Source of the DNA: an uncultured Ruminococcus sp.
Lineage (GTDB): Bacteria > Bacillota > Clostridia > Oscillospirales > Acutalibacteraceae
NCBI GenBank assembly: GCA_902802795.1
Contig: CADCNI010000005.1
Span: 1 to 64,000, forward strand
Reading direction: 5' to 3'
DNA length: 64,000 nucleotides
The notes below the pieces were generated by a model. That model saw only the letters and a program-made list of their open reading frames with translations, was not told where the DNA came from and did not search any database. Of this stretch, positions 42,856 through 53,315 are shown piece by piece. Position numbers and translations under genes: made by a program. How positions within the stretch are numbered: position 1 is the stretch's first letter; every line of letters begins with the position of its first letter.

Positions 42856-44259
42856 ATGGAGAACATCGGCAGCGAAAATCGGGAATCCCGGTCGGACTTC
42901 GATCAGCGGACAAGCTACGACAGATTGACCGTACTTCCCTCCAACAACGAGGCGGAGCAATCGGTGCTTGGCGCGGTGCTGCTGGATTCCGAATGCCTCA
43001 ACCGTATTCTCGACATCGTTCGCCCCGAGTATTTTTACAACGAAAATCACCGTGAAATTTTTTCCGCCATGCACCGGTTGTTCCGTGCGGGTTCTCCGGT
43101 AGATATCATTACCGTATTAAATGAACTGGTGGGAATCGGCGTTTTCACGGAAGAGACTGGAAAGCAATATCTCTTTACACTGGCTGACTTGGTGCCGTCC
43201 GTGTCGAACGTCGAGGCATATGCCGAGATTATCCGTGAAAAATATGAAATGCGGGCGCTGATTCTGGCGGCGAAGGAAATCATCAACGACGCGTCGGATG
43301 AAACCAACGACGCGCGCATGGTGCTGGACCGCTCGGAGCAGCGCATTTATGAAATTGCCAATTCGAGAGGCAGCCAGGGACTCAAACCCATTTCGGAGGT
43401 TCTGATTGACGCCTACGACCATCTCATGCTGATGAACTCCGACAGGCGCGACGAATTTGTGGGAACCCCGACCGGTATCAAAACGCTGGACGATACGATT
43501 TCGGGTCTGAATAAATCCGACCTGATTTTGCTGGCGGCGCGACCCGGTATGGGTAAAACCAGCTTTGCGCTGAACATCGCCCGCAATGTAGCGCTGGTGC
43601 ATCGCAAGAAAGTGGCGTTTTTCTCTCTGGAAATGACGCGTGAGCAGCTTGCGCTGCGTATGCTCTCCACCGAATCCGGCGTAGAGGGCTACAAACTGCG
43701 CGACGGCCGTATGAACCCTGAGGAATGGGCCAAGCTGTCGCAGGCGGCGGGGGAACTGCATTCTTCCCCGATTTTTATTGACGAGGCGGGCAACATCTCC
43801 GTTACCGAGATGAAAGCCAAGCTGCGCCGTTTGGGAGATGTGGGGCTGGTGGTCATCGACTACCTTCAGCTCATGGGCAACGGAAAGATTGCCAACCGCG
43901 TGCAGGAGGTTTCGGAAATCACCAGAGGTCTGAAAATTCTTGCCAAGGAATTACTGGTGCCGGTGCTGTGCCTGTCGCAGCTTAACCGCGCAACGGAATC
44001 GAGAACGGGACACAAGCCGATGCTCTCGGACCTGAGAGATTCGGGTTCCATCGAGCAGGACGCGGATATCATTCTCTTCCTTTACCGTGAGGGCTACTAT
44101 CAGCAGTCCGACGCCAACCAGAAGGAAGAAGTGGATCAGACCCGCGCCATCTGTATGGTGGCCAAAAACCGCCACGGCAATACCTGCGAGATACCGCTGC
44201 ACTGGTCGGGCGCCACGACCCGGTTTACTGCTGCGGAGGATACATACAGTGAATATTAA
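42856..44259 (+). CDS. dnaB: Replicative DNA helicase DnaB
   Basis: This 467-residue hexameric helicase unwinds DNA at the replication fork. The N-terminal domain (LPSNNEAEQSVLGAVLLD) is followed by a RecA-like ATPase with Walker A AARPGMGKTSFALN, the H1a-like FFSLEMTREQLALRML, and Walker B LVVIDYLQLM. The C-terminus is DSGSIEQDADIILFLYR with VAKNRHGNT. No intein interrupts it. GGGGGTGG precedes the ATG. The last 11 nt overlap tilS. Confidence 0.97.
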   Translation: MENIGSENRESRSDFDQRTSYDRLTVLPSNNEAEQSVLGAVLLDSECLNRILDIVRPEYFYNENHREIFSAMHRLFRAGSPVDIITVLNELVGIGVFTEETGKQYLFTLADLVPSVSNVEAYAEIIREKYEMRALILAAKEIINDASDETNDARMVLDRSEQRIYEIANSRGSQGLKPISEVLIDAYDHLMLMNSDRRDEFVGTPTGIKTLDDTISGLNKSDLILLAARPGMGKTSFALNIARNVALVHRKKVAFFSLEMTREQLALRMLSTESGVEGYKLRDGRMNPEEWAKLSQAAGELHSSPIFIDEAGNISVTEMKAKLRRLGDVGLVVIDYLQLMGNGKIANRVQEVSEITRGLKILAKELLVPVLCLSQLNRATESRTGHKPMLSDLRDSGSIEQDADIILFLYREGYYQQSDANQKEEVDQTRAICMVAKNRHGNTCEIPLHWSGATTRFTAAEDTYSEY

Positions 44260-45628
44260 AGGCAGACTGGCTATAGAACGCTATCACATGCTGCGTCACG
44301 GCGATCGGGTGATCGTGGCCTTGTCGGGCGGCGCTGATTCCTGTGCCCTGCTGCATTTCCTGCACAGTCTGCGGGAGGAATACGCGCTTTCGCTTACTGC
44401 CGTGCATGTCAACCATATGATACGCGGTCAGGAGGCGGAGCGCGACGCGTTTTTTGCGGAGGAATTCTGCCGCAGACTGGGTGTGACGTTCCGTCTTTAC
44501 CGACGCGACGTGCCTCGGATGGCCGCCGAGAGAGGTTTAGGACTCGAGGAATGCGGTCGCGCGGTGCGTTATGAGATTCTGGCGCAGGAGGCGGAGCGTT
44601 GCGGCGGCAGGATTGCCACGGCACATACGCTTTCCGATTCGGTGGAAACGGTGCTGTTTCATATCATCCGTGGCTGTTCGGTGGCGGGGCTGAGAGGGAT
44701 TCCGCCTGTCAGGGGGAATATCATCCGTCCTTTGATCCTGTGTGAACGGGCCGATATTGAGTGCTACTGTGCCGCGAACGGCATTACATATGTGACGGAT
44801 TCCACCAATTACGATACGGATTACACGCGCAACCGCATTCGTCTGGCATTGCTGCCGCTGATGCGGGAAATCAATCCCTCCGTGTCTGACGCGATCGGGC
44901 GATTGTCCGACTGCGCCGCACAGGACGAAGCGTATCTGCAGGCGAAAGCGGAGGAAATGGCCGACGCTTTTCTGTCAACGGGGGACGCGGGGGTGCTGTC
45001 GCCGGAAAACAGTGCGCTGACAGGACGTGCGCTGGTTATCATTTGCGAGAAAAAAGGCGGCATTTCTCCCGAGTACAGGCATGTGGCCGCCATGAAACAT
45101 TGTCTGCGCGAAGGCAAAGGCTGCGTCAATCTTCCGTGTGATATGCAATTTACGGTAAAAAACGGCAGCGTTATTTTTGAAAAAATAAGGAAAAAAACGT
45201 CCCATACCGAAGAATGGTCTGCTTGGCGCTGTGAGATCGCCGCAGGGGAAATAATTACACCCGGCGGACAAAAAATAATCTTGCAGGTGACAGACAAAAA
45301 TAAATATGATAATATTCGCAAAATTTTTGAAAATGTATTTCAAAATTCTTTGGATTATGATAAAATAAAAGAAGCATCTTTCAGAGGCAGACAAAACGGC
45401 GATACCTTTCGTCCTTATGGAAGAGGATGCCGCAAGAGCCTTAAAAAACTCTTCAACGAGCGCCGCGTTCCGGTGGAACTGCGAGCGTACCTGCCGCTGC
45501 TCGACTGCGGCGGAGAGATCGCGTGGATTGACGGATTCGGCGTGGCGGAAGGCTTTGAGGTGACAGAAAATACAACCTCCGTGCTCTATATCCGCACGGA
45601 AGGAAACGAGCCGGAACGGGTTCGGTGA
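44249..45628 (+). CDS. tilS: tRNA(Ile)-lysidine synthase
   Basis: This 459-residue enzyme modifies C34 of the tRNA-Ile CAU anticodon to lysidine using ATP and lysine, so AUA is read correctly. The N-terminal PP-loop motif LSGGADSCALLHF (residues about 26-38) and HVNHMIRGQEAERD identify it. C-terminal TilS substrate-binding domains (GDTFRPYGRGCRKSLKKLF) complete it. GTG 44249, inside dnaB, is preceded by GGAGG at 9 bp; the much longer upstream frame is a shadow of dnaB. The stretch 45180-45400 is noticeably more AT-rich than the rest of the gene. Confidence 0.95.
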   Translation: MNIKGRLAIERYHMLRHGDRVIVALSGGADSCALLHFLHSLREEYALSLTAVHVNHMIRGQEAERDAFFAEEFCRRLGVTFRLYRRDVPRMAAERGLGLEECGRAVRYEILAQEAERCGGRIATAHTLSDSVETVLFHIIRGCSVAGLRGIPPVRGNIIRPLILCERADIECYCAANGITYVTDSTNYDTDYTRNRIRLALLPLMREINPSVSDAIGRLSDCAAQDEAYLQAKAEEMADAFLSTGDAGVLSPENSALTGRALVIICEKKGGISPEYRHVAAMKHCLREGKGCVNLPCDMQFTVKNGSVIFEKIRKKTSHTEEWSAWRCEIAAGEIITPGGQKIILQVTDKNKYDNIRKIFENVFQNSLDYDKIKEASFRGRQNGDTFRPYGRGCRKSLKKLFNERRVPVELRAYLPLLDCGGEIAWIDGFGVAEGFEVTENTTSVLYIRTEGNEPERVR

Positions 45629-45642
45629 TGGAGGCATGTGTT

Positions 45643-46194
45643 ATGGAAAATGCAGTGAATGCAGCGAATGAACTGGAAAAAGACATCGTAGGCGTCGTTT
45701 ATTCGGCGGACGACATTCAGGCGATGGTGCTCAGGCTCGGTGAGCAGCTCAGCCGCGATTATGCCGGAAAGAACCCGCTGCTGGTTGTGGTGCTGAAAGG
45801 CTCGGTCGTGTTTGCCACGGACCTGATGCGTGCGCTTACCATTGCGTGTGAGGTGGATTTCATCACTGTTTCCAGTTATGTCGGCACGCAGTCTTCGGGT
45901 ACCATCAACGTGATTCACGATCTGCGCACCGATATCAGCGGACGGGACGTAATTGTCGTGGAGGATATCGTGGATTCCGGTCTGACGCTCCGCAAGCTCA
46001 AGGAACTGCTGCTTGAAAGAAATCCCGGCAGTCTCAAAATCTGCGCGCTGCTGGACAAGCCGTCCGGCAGAAAGGTGGAACTGGCCGCCGATTACGTGGG
46101 GGATGAGGTCGGTGACAAATTCATTGTCGGGTACGGTCTGGATTACAATGAGAAATATCGCAACCTTCCGTATATCGGCGTGTTAAAAAATTAA
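45643..46194 (+). CDS. hpt: Hypoxanthine phosphoribosyltransferase
   Basis: This 183-residue purine-salvage enzyme joins hypoxanthine or guanine to PRPP. The PRPP-binding motif VIVVEDIVDSGLTL and the N-terminal LLVVVLKGSVVFATDL are clear. ATG 45643 is chosen because GGAGG lies 8 bp upstream; starts at 45625 or 45628 overlap the tilS stop. The tilS-hpt-ftsH order is conserved across Firmicutes. Confidence 0.95.
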   Translation: MENAVNAANELEKDIVGVVYSADDIQAMVLRLGEQLSRDYAGKNPLLVVVLKGSVVFATDLMRALTIACEVDFITVSSYVGTQSSGTINVIHDLRTDISGRDVIVVEDIVDSGLTLRKLKELLLERNPGSLKICALLDKPSGRKVELAADYVGDEVGDKFIVGYGLDYNEKYRNLPYIGVLKN

Positions 46195-46296
46195 CACAAG
46201 CAGCTTTTTTATTCACACATTTGACATAATTATATTGTATCATTAAGTATAATGTATGAATCCCGCATGTCTTAAAAATAGTTAGGAGTGGAATGT

Positions 46297-48252
46297 TTGG
46301 AAAACAACAAAAGCAAGGTAGGGGGCTATCTGATCTGGCTCGGTATTCCGATAATGATTATTTTGGCGCTCTACATTATTTCAGGTCAGAAAAAGCCCGA
46401 CGAGCACAAATATTCCGAAATCATGGAATATTTTACCCCGGGCAGCAGCGACGTCAGTCCGAGTGACTGGAAAGCCGCCACGGTGAAGGATTTTGATCTT
46501 TCCTTCAACACCGGCGTGCTGACCATTCATCTGAAAGAGGACAGCGCGGCGGCCGGCGATACCGTCAGCAGCAATGTGAGCAGCAATGACAGTGAAAGCG
46601 GCAGCGCCCAAAAGAGCGACAGCAAGAAAAACACTGTCACTTACAAGGTGCCGAGTATCGAACTGTTTGTCAACGACGCGAAAAAGGGGATTGCCGACCT
46701 CAGACAATACGGCATTGTCATCGGGGAAGATTACGAGCCGAAGCAGGACAACAGCCTGATTGCGAGCCTTCTGCCCACCATTATTCTGATCGGTGCGATG
46801 GTATTTCTTTACTATTTCATGTTCAAACGCGTCAACGGCGTGATGGGAGAAAGCAACCGTCAGATGAATTTCGGCAAAGCGAAAATCAAGAACGTCAAGG
46901 ACGAAAAGCGCAAGACCACCTTTGCCGATGTGGCGGGTGCGGACGAAGAAAAAGAGGAATTGCAGGAGATCGTGGACTTCCTGAAAAATCCTAAGAAATA
47001 TAACGAACTGGGCGCGCGTGTTCCCAAGGGCGTGCTGCTCGTCGGCCCTCCCGGTACCGGTAAGACCCTGCTGGCGCGTGCCGTAGCTGGCGAAGCGGGC
47101 GTTGCGTTCTTCTCCATATCCGGTTCCGATTTTGTGGAGATGTTTGTCGGCGTAGGTGCGTCGCGTGTGCGTGACCTCTTCGATCAGGCCAAAAAGAACG
47201 CGCCCTGCATTATCTTTATCGACGAAATCGACGCGGTCGGCCGTCACAGAGGCGCGGGTCTTGGCGGCGGACACGACGAACGTGAGCAGACCCTCAACCA
47301 GATGCTCGTGGAGATGGACGGCTTTGGCGCAAACGAAGGCGTGATTATTATCGCCGCCACCAACCGTCCCGACATTCTCGACCCGGCGCTCACCCGTCCC
47401 GGACGTTTTGACCGTCAGGTCATGGTGGGTTATCCCGACATCAAGGGCAGAGAGGAAATCCTCAAGGTGCATAAGAAGAACAAGCCGCTGGCTCCCGACG
47501 TTGATCTTGCCACGATTGCCAAGACCACTGCGGGCTTCACGGGCGCCGATCTGGAAAACCTGCTCAACGAAGCGGCGCTGCTTGCCGCCAGAAGAAACCT
47601 CAAGGCCATTACGATGAAGGAAATCGAAGAAGCGACCATCAAAGTGGTCGCGGGCACCGAGAAAAAGTCCAAGAAGATCTCCGACAAGGAAAAGCGCCTG
47701 ACCGCCTACCATGAGGCGGGTCACGCGATTGTCACTTTCTACTGCCCGACACAGGATCCTGTGCATGAGATCTCCATCATCCCGCGCGGTATGGCGGGCG
47801 GCTACACCATGAGTCTGCCCCAGGAGGACCGTTCCTACAAGCTGCGCGGCGAGATGAAAGAGGATATTACCGTGCTGCTGGGCGGACGTGTGGCGGAGGC
47901 GCTGATTCTCGACGATATTTCGACGGGGGCTTCCAACGACATCGAGCGTGCCACCAAGGTGGCCAGAGAGATGGTCACCAAGTACGGTATGAGCGACAAG
48001 CTCGGCCCCATCAAGTACGGCTCCGCGAATGACGAAGTGTTCCTCGGCCGCGATTTCGGTCACACGGTGGATTACTCCAACGAGATTGCCAACGAGATCG
48101 ACAACGAAGTGCGTCTTCTGGTTTCCAATGGTTACAAACAGGCGGGAACCATTCTTTCGCAGCACGTTGACAAGCTGCATGAAGTGGCGGGTTATCTGAT
48201 TGAGCACGAGAAGATGTCAGGCGATCAGTTTGATAAAATAATGAAAGCGTAA
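46297..48252 (+). CDS. ftsH: ATP-dependent zinc metalloprotease FtsH
   Basis: This 651-residue membrane protease degrades misfolded or regulatory membrane proteins. Two membrane helices (about 10-30 and 148-170) flank an external domain of about 115 residues that includes a Ser/Asp/Asn-rich stretch. The AAA module has Walker A GPPGTGKT near 250, [12 protein letters not shown] and the second region of homology. The zinc site is HEAGH at 472-476. Start TTG 46297 follows AGGAG by 8 bp; a GTG at 46288 overlaps that site. Confidence 0.96.
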   Translation: MENNKSKVGGYLIWLGIPIMIILALYIISGQKKPDEHKYSEIMEYFTPGSSDVSPSDWKAATVKDFDLSFNTGVLTIHLKEDSAAAGDTVSSNVSSNDSESGSAQKSDSKKNTVTYKVPSIELFVNDAKKGIADLRQYGIVIGEDYEPKQDNSLIASLLPTIILIGAMVFLYYFMFKRVNGVMGESNRQMNFGKAKIKNVKDEKRKTTFADVAGADEEKEELQEIVDFLKNPKKYNELGARVPKGVLLVGPPGTGKTLLARAVAGEAGVAFFSISGSDFVEMFVGVGASRVRDLFDQAKKNAPCIIFIDEIDAVGRHRGAGLGGGHDEREQTLNQMLVEMDGFGANEGVIIIAATNRPDILDPALTRPGRFDRQVMVGYPDIKGREEILKVHKKNKPLAPDVDLATIAKTTAGFTGADLENLLNEAALLAARRNLKAITMKEIEEATIKVVAGTEKKSKKISDKEKRLTAYHEAGHAIVTFYCPTQDPVHEISIIPRGMAGGYTMSLPQEDRSYKLRGEMKEDITVLLGGRVAEALILDDISTGASNDIERATKVAREMVTKYGMSDKLGPIKYGSANDEVFLGRDFGHTVDYSNEIANEIDNEVRLLVSNGYKQAGTILSQHVDKLHEVAGYLIEHEKMSGDQFDKIMKA

Positions 48253-48259
48253 TAAACAG

Positions 48260-48300
48260 CATCCCCTGTGAGGATTTCGGTTTCTCACAGGGGATGTTTT
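48260..48300 (+). terminator. Terminator after ftsH
   Basis: GCATCCCCTGTGAG and CTCACAGGGGATG form a stem followed by TTTT. Confidence 0.85.
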
Positions 48301-48613
48301 GCAAGGGGGATTCTTAGCAAAAGTTATAAATTTTGTAAAATATTTTTAACTATTATATCATAATTATAGTATATTATGATAATCGTAATCGGGAATAAGA
48401 AACCGATTGTATTGCATTTGATTATATCTCTCCTCCTCAAAAATAAATAGCAAAGCAGGAACCCCCGTCGGTGTAAATCGGCGGGGGTTTTTGCTTGTGT
48501 CAGTGTAGTGTTTTTTGTTTTGAGAAGTCTCAAAAAAATTTTCTCCAATCTATTGACAAATCATTAGATTGTGTGATATCACTAAAATATGTCATTATTT
48601 GGGAGATGTTTAT
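48301..48613. other. AT-rich intergenic region upstream of lipoprotein gene
   Basis: No gene is seen. The region is strongly AT-rich at 48320-48420, carries a hairpin terminator (48453-48496), and has a TTGACA at 48553-48558 that could serve as -35 for the lipoprotein gene. The -10 (near 48576-48581) is poor. Confidence 0.45.
48453..48496 (+). terminator. Free-standing terminator hairpin
   Basis: AAGCAGGAACCCCCG and CGGGGGTTTTTGCTT form a GC-rich stem with a T run and no recognisable gene directly upstream. It may end a short untranslated or leader RNA starting in the AT-rich stretch before it. Confidence 0.75.
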
Positions 48614-49705
48614 ATGAAAAAAGCACTATCTGTTGTTTTATCCATTTTCATTTTGTGTTCCTTGTTTAGCTGTGCGAAAGAAGAAAAAGACTATTCGCAG
48701 GAATTCAGACAACTGTACACAGCGGACGAGTATTATGAGGAACAGCGGCAGGAAATCGAGGCGATTGTCAAAGAATATGCCGATCAATTGCAGGCCACGG
48801 ATGAAAACAAGGATATGAAGTCGGATGAAAAATCAGCGGCCGCAGACAAGATGAAGAGCGAATTTGCCGAGAAGATCGCGGAAATCGACAAAAAAGATAT
48901 GGTGGACGCCAAGAAGTATGCAGAGGAATTTTTTGCGTATACCAAAACGGTTATTCTTCCGTATGATTCTTACATTGAGTATGTGAAAGCTAAGCACTAT
49001 GACTATGATAATGCATCTTCAGCGGAGGATATTGTTTCAGCCGTCGATGAAATGAAAAAGGCGCTGAGGAATGCTTCCGACTCGCTTGATTTCGATGTTC
49101 AGTATAAAAATTCTCCTTTTCATCTGAACATCAAGTGCGGCATAAACAGCGCCGGATATCCGGAACTGACATTCACGTCGGACAAAGAATGGTCCAGTCT
49201 GAAAATTCCGAATAACGGCTTTTTCAGTATTTCGGTCAGCACGATATTGAATCAGGACTGTGAAAATTTAGAGGATACAGTCTATGACCGTATTTCCCAT
49301 ACGGATATGGTTCACGAGTTGAACCGCAGAACATACAATGTCCTGTATGGGGGGGCCATCCGCTATATCAACGCGGCTTATAATATCAAAGTCAAAGACA
49401 ACACCTATTATTCTTATGCGGATGGCGCCATCGGCCAGCAGGAAGTTTATACCGATGATCCGCAGCAGGCAGGTATTTCTTATTCCTCTGACGGTATGAG
49501 CTTTGTGATGGAGACCATCAATCAAAAGCATGACGATATCTTCAAAGCGGACGGCAGTTATACCAATACCTTTGGTAATATCGTGTCCAAAGATGAATCG
49601 CTTGCTTATGACGCTGATTGCATTGTTCTTATGCTCACCACATGGCCTGCGGTGCTTGGCCTTGAGAACGATGTCAATATTATGTTTTACGTTATTCCGC
49701 TGTAA
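48614..49705 (+). CDS. Predicted lipoprotein of unknown function
   Basis: This 363-residue protein has a lipoprotein signal peptide (MKKALSVVLSIFILCSL) with lipobox LFSC, so it should be anchored to the outside of the membrane. A charged helical stretch rich in Glu, Lys and Asp follows (about 25-105). The C-terminal two thirds look globular, with alternating strands, and no known motif. ATG 48614 follows GGGAG. It is monocistronic. Confidence 0.75.
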   Translation: MKKALSVVLSIFILCSLFSCAKEEKDYSQEFRQLYTADEYYEEQRQEIEAIVKEYADQLQATDENKDMKSDEKSAAADKMKSEFAEKIAEIDKKDMVDAKKYAEEFFAYTKTVILPYDSYIEYVKAKHYDYDNASSAEDIVSAVDEMKKALRNASDSLDFDVQYKNSPFHLNIKCGINSAGYPELTFTSDKEWSSLKIPNNGFFSISVSTILNQDCENLEDTVYDRISHTDMVHELNRRTYNVLYGGAIRYINAAYNIKVKDNTYYSYADGAIGQQEVYTDDPQQAGISYSSDGMSFVMETINQKHDDIFKADGSYTNTFGNIVSKDESLAYDADCIVLMLTTWPAVLGLENDVNIMFYVIPL

Positions 49706-49755
49706 CCGCTGTCATTCGGAACGGGGATAAGCGTCAGTAAGCAGATCAGAATCAG

Positions 49756-49806
49756 AAAGACCATAGCGTCAGGTTGTGCAAAACCTTTCGCTATGGTCTT
49801 TTTCTG
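49756..49806. terminator. Bidirectional terminator
   Basis: AAAGACCATAGCG and CGCTATGGTCTTT with flanking T and A runs end both the lipoprotein gene and the minus-strand pheST operon. Confidence 0.88.
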
Positions 49807-49822
49807 TGATATCAGACGGTTA

Positions 49823-52189
49823 TTACTTTTTCAGCAGGATGCCGGATTTTTCCAGCTCCGGCACGATGCCGCCAAAGATTACGTCCTGAATCTCGTTCAT
49901 AGAGAGTGTCTTGTCGGGGGAGGAGAAGCCGAGACGCAGCGTGATGCTGCTGATGAGTCCGTCGTAAACATCGGTGACTTTGACGGAGTTGAGATGCTCG
50001 CCGCCATTGTCCCTGATAATTTCCGCAACACGGCTGTAGGTGACGTCGGGATTTCTGAGAATGGTCAGGTCGATGTCAATGCCGGGGAATTTGGACGGCT
50101 CGGTGAAATCGAGTTCCGCTTTTTCGATGCCCGTGAGGGTGTCCATGTCGATTTCGGCACAGACGATGGCGGCTTTCTTGTCGATCTTGAACGCGGTGAG
50201 CGGGTGCAGGGTGGAGATAAAGCCCAGCTTTACGCCGTCCACGGCAATTTCGCTGGTGTTGACAGGATGCTGCCAGTTATGGAATGCTTCCACATGGTTA
50301 AAATGCAGCGTCTTGTGCCGCAGGTTGGCGATGAGCAGCGAGAGCATATCGCGCAGACGGAAGAAGAGCGTCTTTTCGGAGCAGTCGCGGCTGAGCATGA
50401 CAACGCCCAGCTTCTTGCGCTCGTTGCAGGCGCCGTCTTCCTTAACGCCGTCGATGACGCGGGCGATTTCAAATACGCCGTATTCGGTGCCGAAAGATTT
50501 GTTTTCGTTGACAACGGTGAGCAGGGTGGGAACCATGCAGTTGCGCAGCACGACGTGATCGGGATTGATGGAGTTGAGCAGCTTGACGTTGTCCTCTACC
50601 TCGATGTTCAGCTCGCCGAATTTCTTGTAATCCGCCCAGATGTAGGAGTGGATTTCGTGCAGTTTAAATTTCTCCACCAGCAGGTCTTTGACGTAATATT
50701 CGTCGGTCTTGTTGATGCTCTTGCGCACGGGACGCAGCGGGCTGAGGGTGGTGGTGATTTTGAAATTGTCGTAGCCGTAGATACGGGTGATTTCCTCGAT
50801 GATGTCCGCCTTGATGGTCACGTCCTTGGTCGCGCGCCAGGAGGGGACGGTGACGTCGAAGCCGGTGCCTTCGTGCTTCACGCCGAAGCCCAGCGCGGTG
50901 AGGGTGTTGATGATCTGTTCGTCGGAAATCTCGATGCCGGTGTAGCGGTCTACATACGCCTTGTCAAAGGTCAGCTCGATCTTGTCGTACTGTCTGACAT
51001 AGCTGTCGGAGAGGGAAGAGATGACCTGCACATCCGGGTCGATGTCCATGAGCAGCTTCATAAAGCGTTCGATGGCGACGACCGTAATTTCGGGGTCGAT
51101 CATCTTTTCATAGCGCATGCTCGCGTCGGTGCGCAGACCGAGGCGCTGGGAGGATTTGCGGACGCACACGCCGTCAAAATTGGCGGATTCGAGAAGCAGG
51201 GAAGTGGTGTCGTCCTCAATTTCGGAGTCCAGACCGCCCATGATGCCCGCAATGGCGACAGGCTCGCCCTTGGAGCAGATCATCAGGGTGTTTTCGTCGA
51301 TGTTTCTCTCGTTGCCGTCGAGGGTTTTGAAGGTGAAGGGCGCGTCAAAGCGCTTGACCTCCACCTGATCCACCTTGCGGCGGTCGAAAGCGTGCATCGG
51401 CTGTCCGACTTCCATCATCAGATAGTTGGTCAGGTCGGCGAGCAAATTGATGGCGCGGCTGCCGCAGTAGAAAAGACGGATTCTCATATTCACGGGGCTG
51501 ACATGCTCGGTGATATTCTCCACCTTCATGCCGGAATAGCGGTAGCAGTGTTCGGTGTCCTGAATGTCGATGGCGACGGGGGGCAGGTCTTTGTAAACCG
51601 ACGTATCCACCCGCTCGATGGGTTTGAGGGGATTTCCGGTCAGCGCGGCAAATTCGCGGGCGATGCCGTAGTGACCCCAGAGGTCGGGGCGGTTGGTGAG
51701 GGACTTGTTGTCCACCTCGAACACCACGTCCTCGATGTCATAGACCGATTTGAGGTCGGTGCCGAGGGGAAGATCGTCGGTGATCTCCATAATGCCCGAA
51801 TTGTCGGCGCTGATGCCGAGTTCCGCTTCGGAGCAGCACATGCCGTAGGAATCGTAGCCCGCAATGGTCGCCTTGGTGATAGCGAAGCCGTTGACGCTGC
51901 CGCCCTCCTTGGCAAAGGCGACCTTCATGCCCTCGCGGACATTGGGCGCGCCGCAGACGCAGTCGTAAATCTTGTCCCCCGCGTCGATTTTGAGCAGGTG
52001 GAGCTTCTTGGAATTGGGATGATTTTCGATGGATACAATTTGCGCGACAACCACGTTGTTTGTGTTTTCGCCGTAATGAAAGATTTCCTCCACTTCCGCG
52101 GTGGAAAGCGTAAATCTGTGAATCAGTGCGTCGAGATCGAAGCCGTCAAGGTCAACGAAATCGCGGATCCAGTTCATTGATACCAGCAC
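49823..52189 (-). CDS. pheT: Phenylalanine-tRNA ligase beta subunit
   Basis: This 788-residue subunit charges tRNA-Phe together with PheS (alpha2beta2). The N-terminal tRNA-binding (EMAP-like) domain (about 40-150; VVAQIVSIENHPNSKKLHLLKIDAG) is followed by B3/B4 editing and B5 domains, and a ferredoxin-like anticodon-binding domain at the C-terminus (FPGIDIDLTIL, SSITLRLGFSSPDKTLS). The start is GTG 52189, giving MLVSMNW. AGGAGG is 9 bp upstream, whereas ATG 52177 would be too far. It lies 27 bp after pheS in the T-box operon. Confidence 0.96.
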   Translation of the reverse strand: MLVSMNWIRDFVDLDGFDLDALIHRFTLSTAEVEEIFHYGENTNNVVVAQIVSIENHPNSKKLHLLKIDAGDKIYDCVCGAPNVREGMKVAFAKEGGSVNGFAITKATIAGYDSYGMCCSEAELGISADNSGIMEITDDLPLGTDLKSVYDIEDVVFEVDNKSLTNRPDLWGHYGIAREFAALTGNPLKPIERVDTSVYKDLPPVAIDIQDTEHCYRYSGMKVENITEHVSPVNMRIRLFYCGSRAINLLADLTNYLMMEVGQPMHAFDRRKVDQVEVKRFDAPFTFKTLDGNERNIDENTLMICSKGEPVAIAGIMGGLDSEIEDDTTSLLLESANFDGVCVRKSSQRLGLRTDASMRYEKMIDPEITVVAIERFMKLLMDIDPDVQVISSLSDSYVRQYDKIELTFDKAYVDRYTGIEISDEQIINTLTALGFGVKHEGTGFDVTVPSWRATKDVTIKADIIEEITRIYGYDNFKITTTLSPLRPVRKSINKTDEYYVKDLLVEKFKLHEIHSYIWADYKKFGELNIEVEDNVKLLNSINPDHVVLRNCMVPTLLTVVNENKSFGTEYGVFEIARVIDGVKEDGACNERKKLGVVMLSRDCSEKTLFFRLRDMLSLLIANLRHKTLHFNHVEAFHNWQHPVNTSEIAVDGVKLGFISTLHPLTAFKIDKKAAIVCAEIDMDTLTGIEKAELDFTEPSKFPGIDIDLTILRNPDVTYSRVAEIIRDNGGEHLNSVKVTDVYDGLISSITLRLGFSSPDKTLSMNEIQDVIFGGIVPELEKSGILLKK

Positions 52190-52216
52190 AGGTCATTACC
52201 TCCTATAATGTCAGAA

Positions 52217-53245
52217 TTAAAGGCTTTCAAACTGGGAAAGCGCCTTGAGATTGCCGCTGTTGAAGGTGCGGATGTCTTTCACGCCGTACTTCATCATGGC
52301 AAGTCTTGTCAGACCCAGACCAAAAGCAAAGCCGGTGTATTCCTCCGGGTCGATGCCGCCGGCGGTCAGCACGTTGGGGTGAATCATGCCGCAGGGGCAA
52401 AGCTCCAGCCAGCCGGAATTCTTGCAGGAGGGACAGCCGGTGCCGCCGCAGACCTGACAACTGATGTCCAGCTCAAAGCCGGGCTCGACGAAGGGGAAGA
52501 AGCCGGGGCGCAGACGCACCTGCATATCGCGCTGGAATACCTCGGACAGCATGGTCTTCATGAAGTAGATGAGGTTGGAGATGGAGATATCCTTGTCGAT
52601 CATGATGCCTTCCATCTGGAAGAAGGTGTTTTCGTGACACGCGTCGATGGCTTCGTTGCGGAAGCAGCGGCCGGGGAAGATGGCGCGCAGAGGAGCGCCG
52701 TATTTGCGCATGATGGCATTCTGGGCGGCGGAGGTGTGGGTTTTGAGCAGTTGCCCGTTGTCGAGATAATAGGTGTCCTGCATATCGCGCGCGGGATGAT
52801 GCTTAGGGATATTGAGCGCCTCAAAGCAGTGATAGTCGTCCACGATCTCGTCGTAATCCTCGATGGTAAAGCCCATGGCGGCGAAGATGTCCTCCACCTC
52901 GCGCTGAATCAGTGTGATGGGGTGATAGGAACCGGTTTCCACGCGGGACGGCATGGTCACGTCGTAGCATTCGGCGCTGTTGATGAGCGCCTCCAGTTCC
53001 TTTTGCTCGATGGCGGCGGTGAGGTCGGTGAGCTTGCCCTCCACTTCCTTTTTGAGCTGGTTGATTTTCTGACCGAATTCCTTTTTCTGTTCGGCGGGGG
53101 CGGATTTGAGATCCTTCATCAGTTCGGCAATATCGCCCTTTTTGCCGAGGAACTTGACGCGCAGCTTCTCGACCGACGCGGAATCCGACGCGGTCTTGGC
53201 GGCTTCGGTGAAGTCCTGGATAATGGCTGCAATTTTTTTCTCCAT
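52217..53245 (-). CDS. pheS: Phenylalanine-tRNA ligase alpha subunit
   Basis: This 342-residue class II aminoacyl-tRNA synthetase subunit carries the catalytic site. An N-terminal coiled coil (about 1-85) contacts tRNA. Motif 2 (GRCFRNEAIDACHENTFFQMEG) and motif 3 (GFAFGLGLTRLAMMKYGV) are clear, as is a CQVCGG..CPSCKNSGWLE segment. Start ATG 53245 follows GGAGGACC. It is controlled by the T-box leader upstream, so transcription rises when uncharged tRNA-Phe accumulates. Confidence 0.97.
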   Translation of the reverse strand: MEKKIAAIIQDFTEAAKTASDSASVEKLRVKFLGKKGDIAELMKDLKSAPAEQKKEFGQKINQLKKEVEGKLTDLTAAIEQKELEALINSAECYDVTMPSRVETGSYHPITLIQREVEDIFAAMGFTIEDYDEIVDDYHCFEALNIPKHHPARDMQDTYYLDNGQLLKTHTSAAQNAIMRKYGAPLRAIFPGRCFRNEAIDACHENTFFQMEGIMIDKDISISNLIYFMKTMLSEVFQRDMQVRLRPGFFPFVEPGFELDISCQVCGGTGCPSCKNSGWLELCPCGMIHPNVLTAGGIDPEEYTGFAFGLGLTRLAMMKYGVKDIRTFNSGNLKALSQFESL

Positions 53246-53315
53246 TGCAATGGTCCTCCTTAAAAAATGGTGTTGTGACAAAACGCGGAATCTGTGACAA
53301 CAGACGTATGACGGC

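Noticed and set aside
46221..46253. TTGACA and TATAAT upstream of ftsH as a promoter
   Set aside because: The spacer would be 21 bp, too long for a normal sigma-A promoter, and no MerR-type dyad lies in it.
46381..48207. 608-codon minus-strand open frame
   Set aside because: It is antisense to ftsH, with no start signal and no recognisable domain.
49793..52180. 795-codon plus-strand open frame
   Set aside because: It is antisense to pheT. The translation shows low-complexity Val/Asp/Gly/His runs from reversed codon bias, with no ribosome binding site or family motif.
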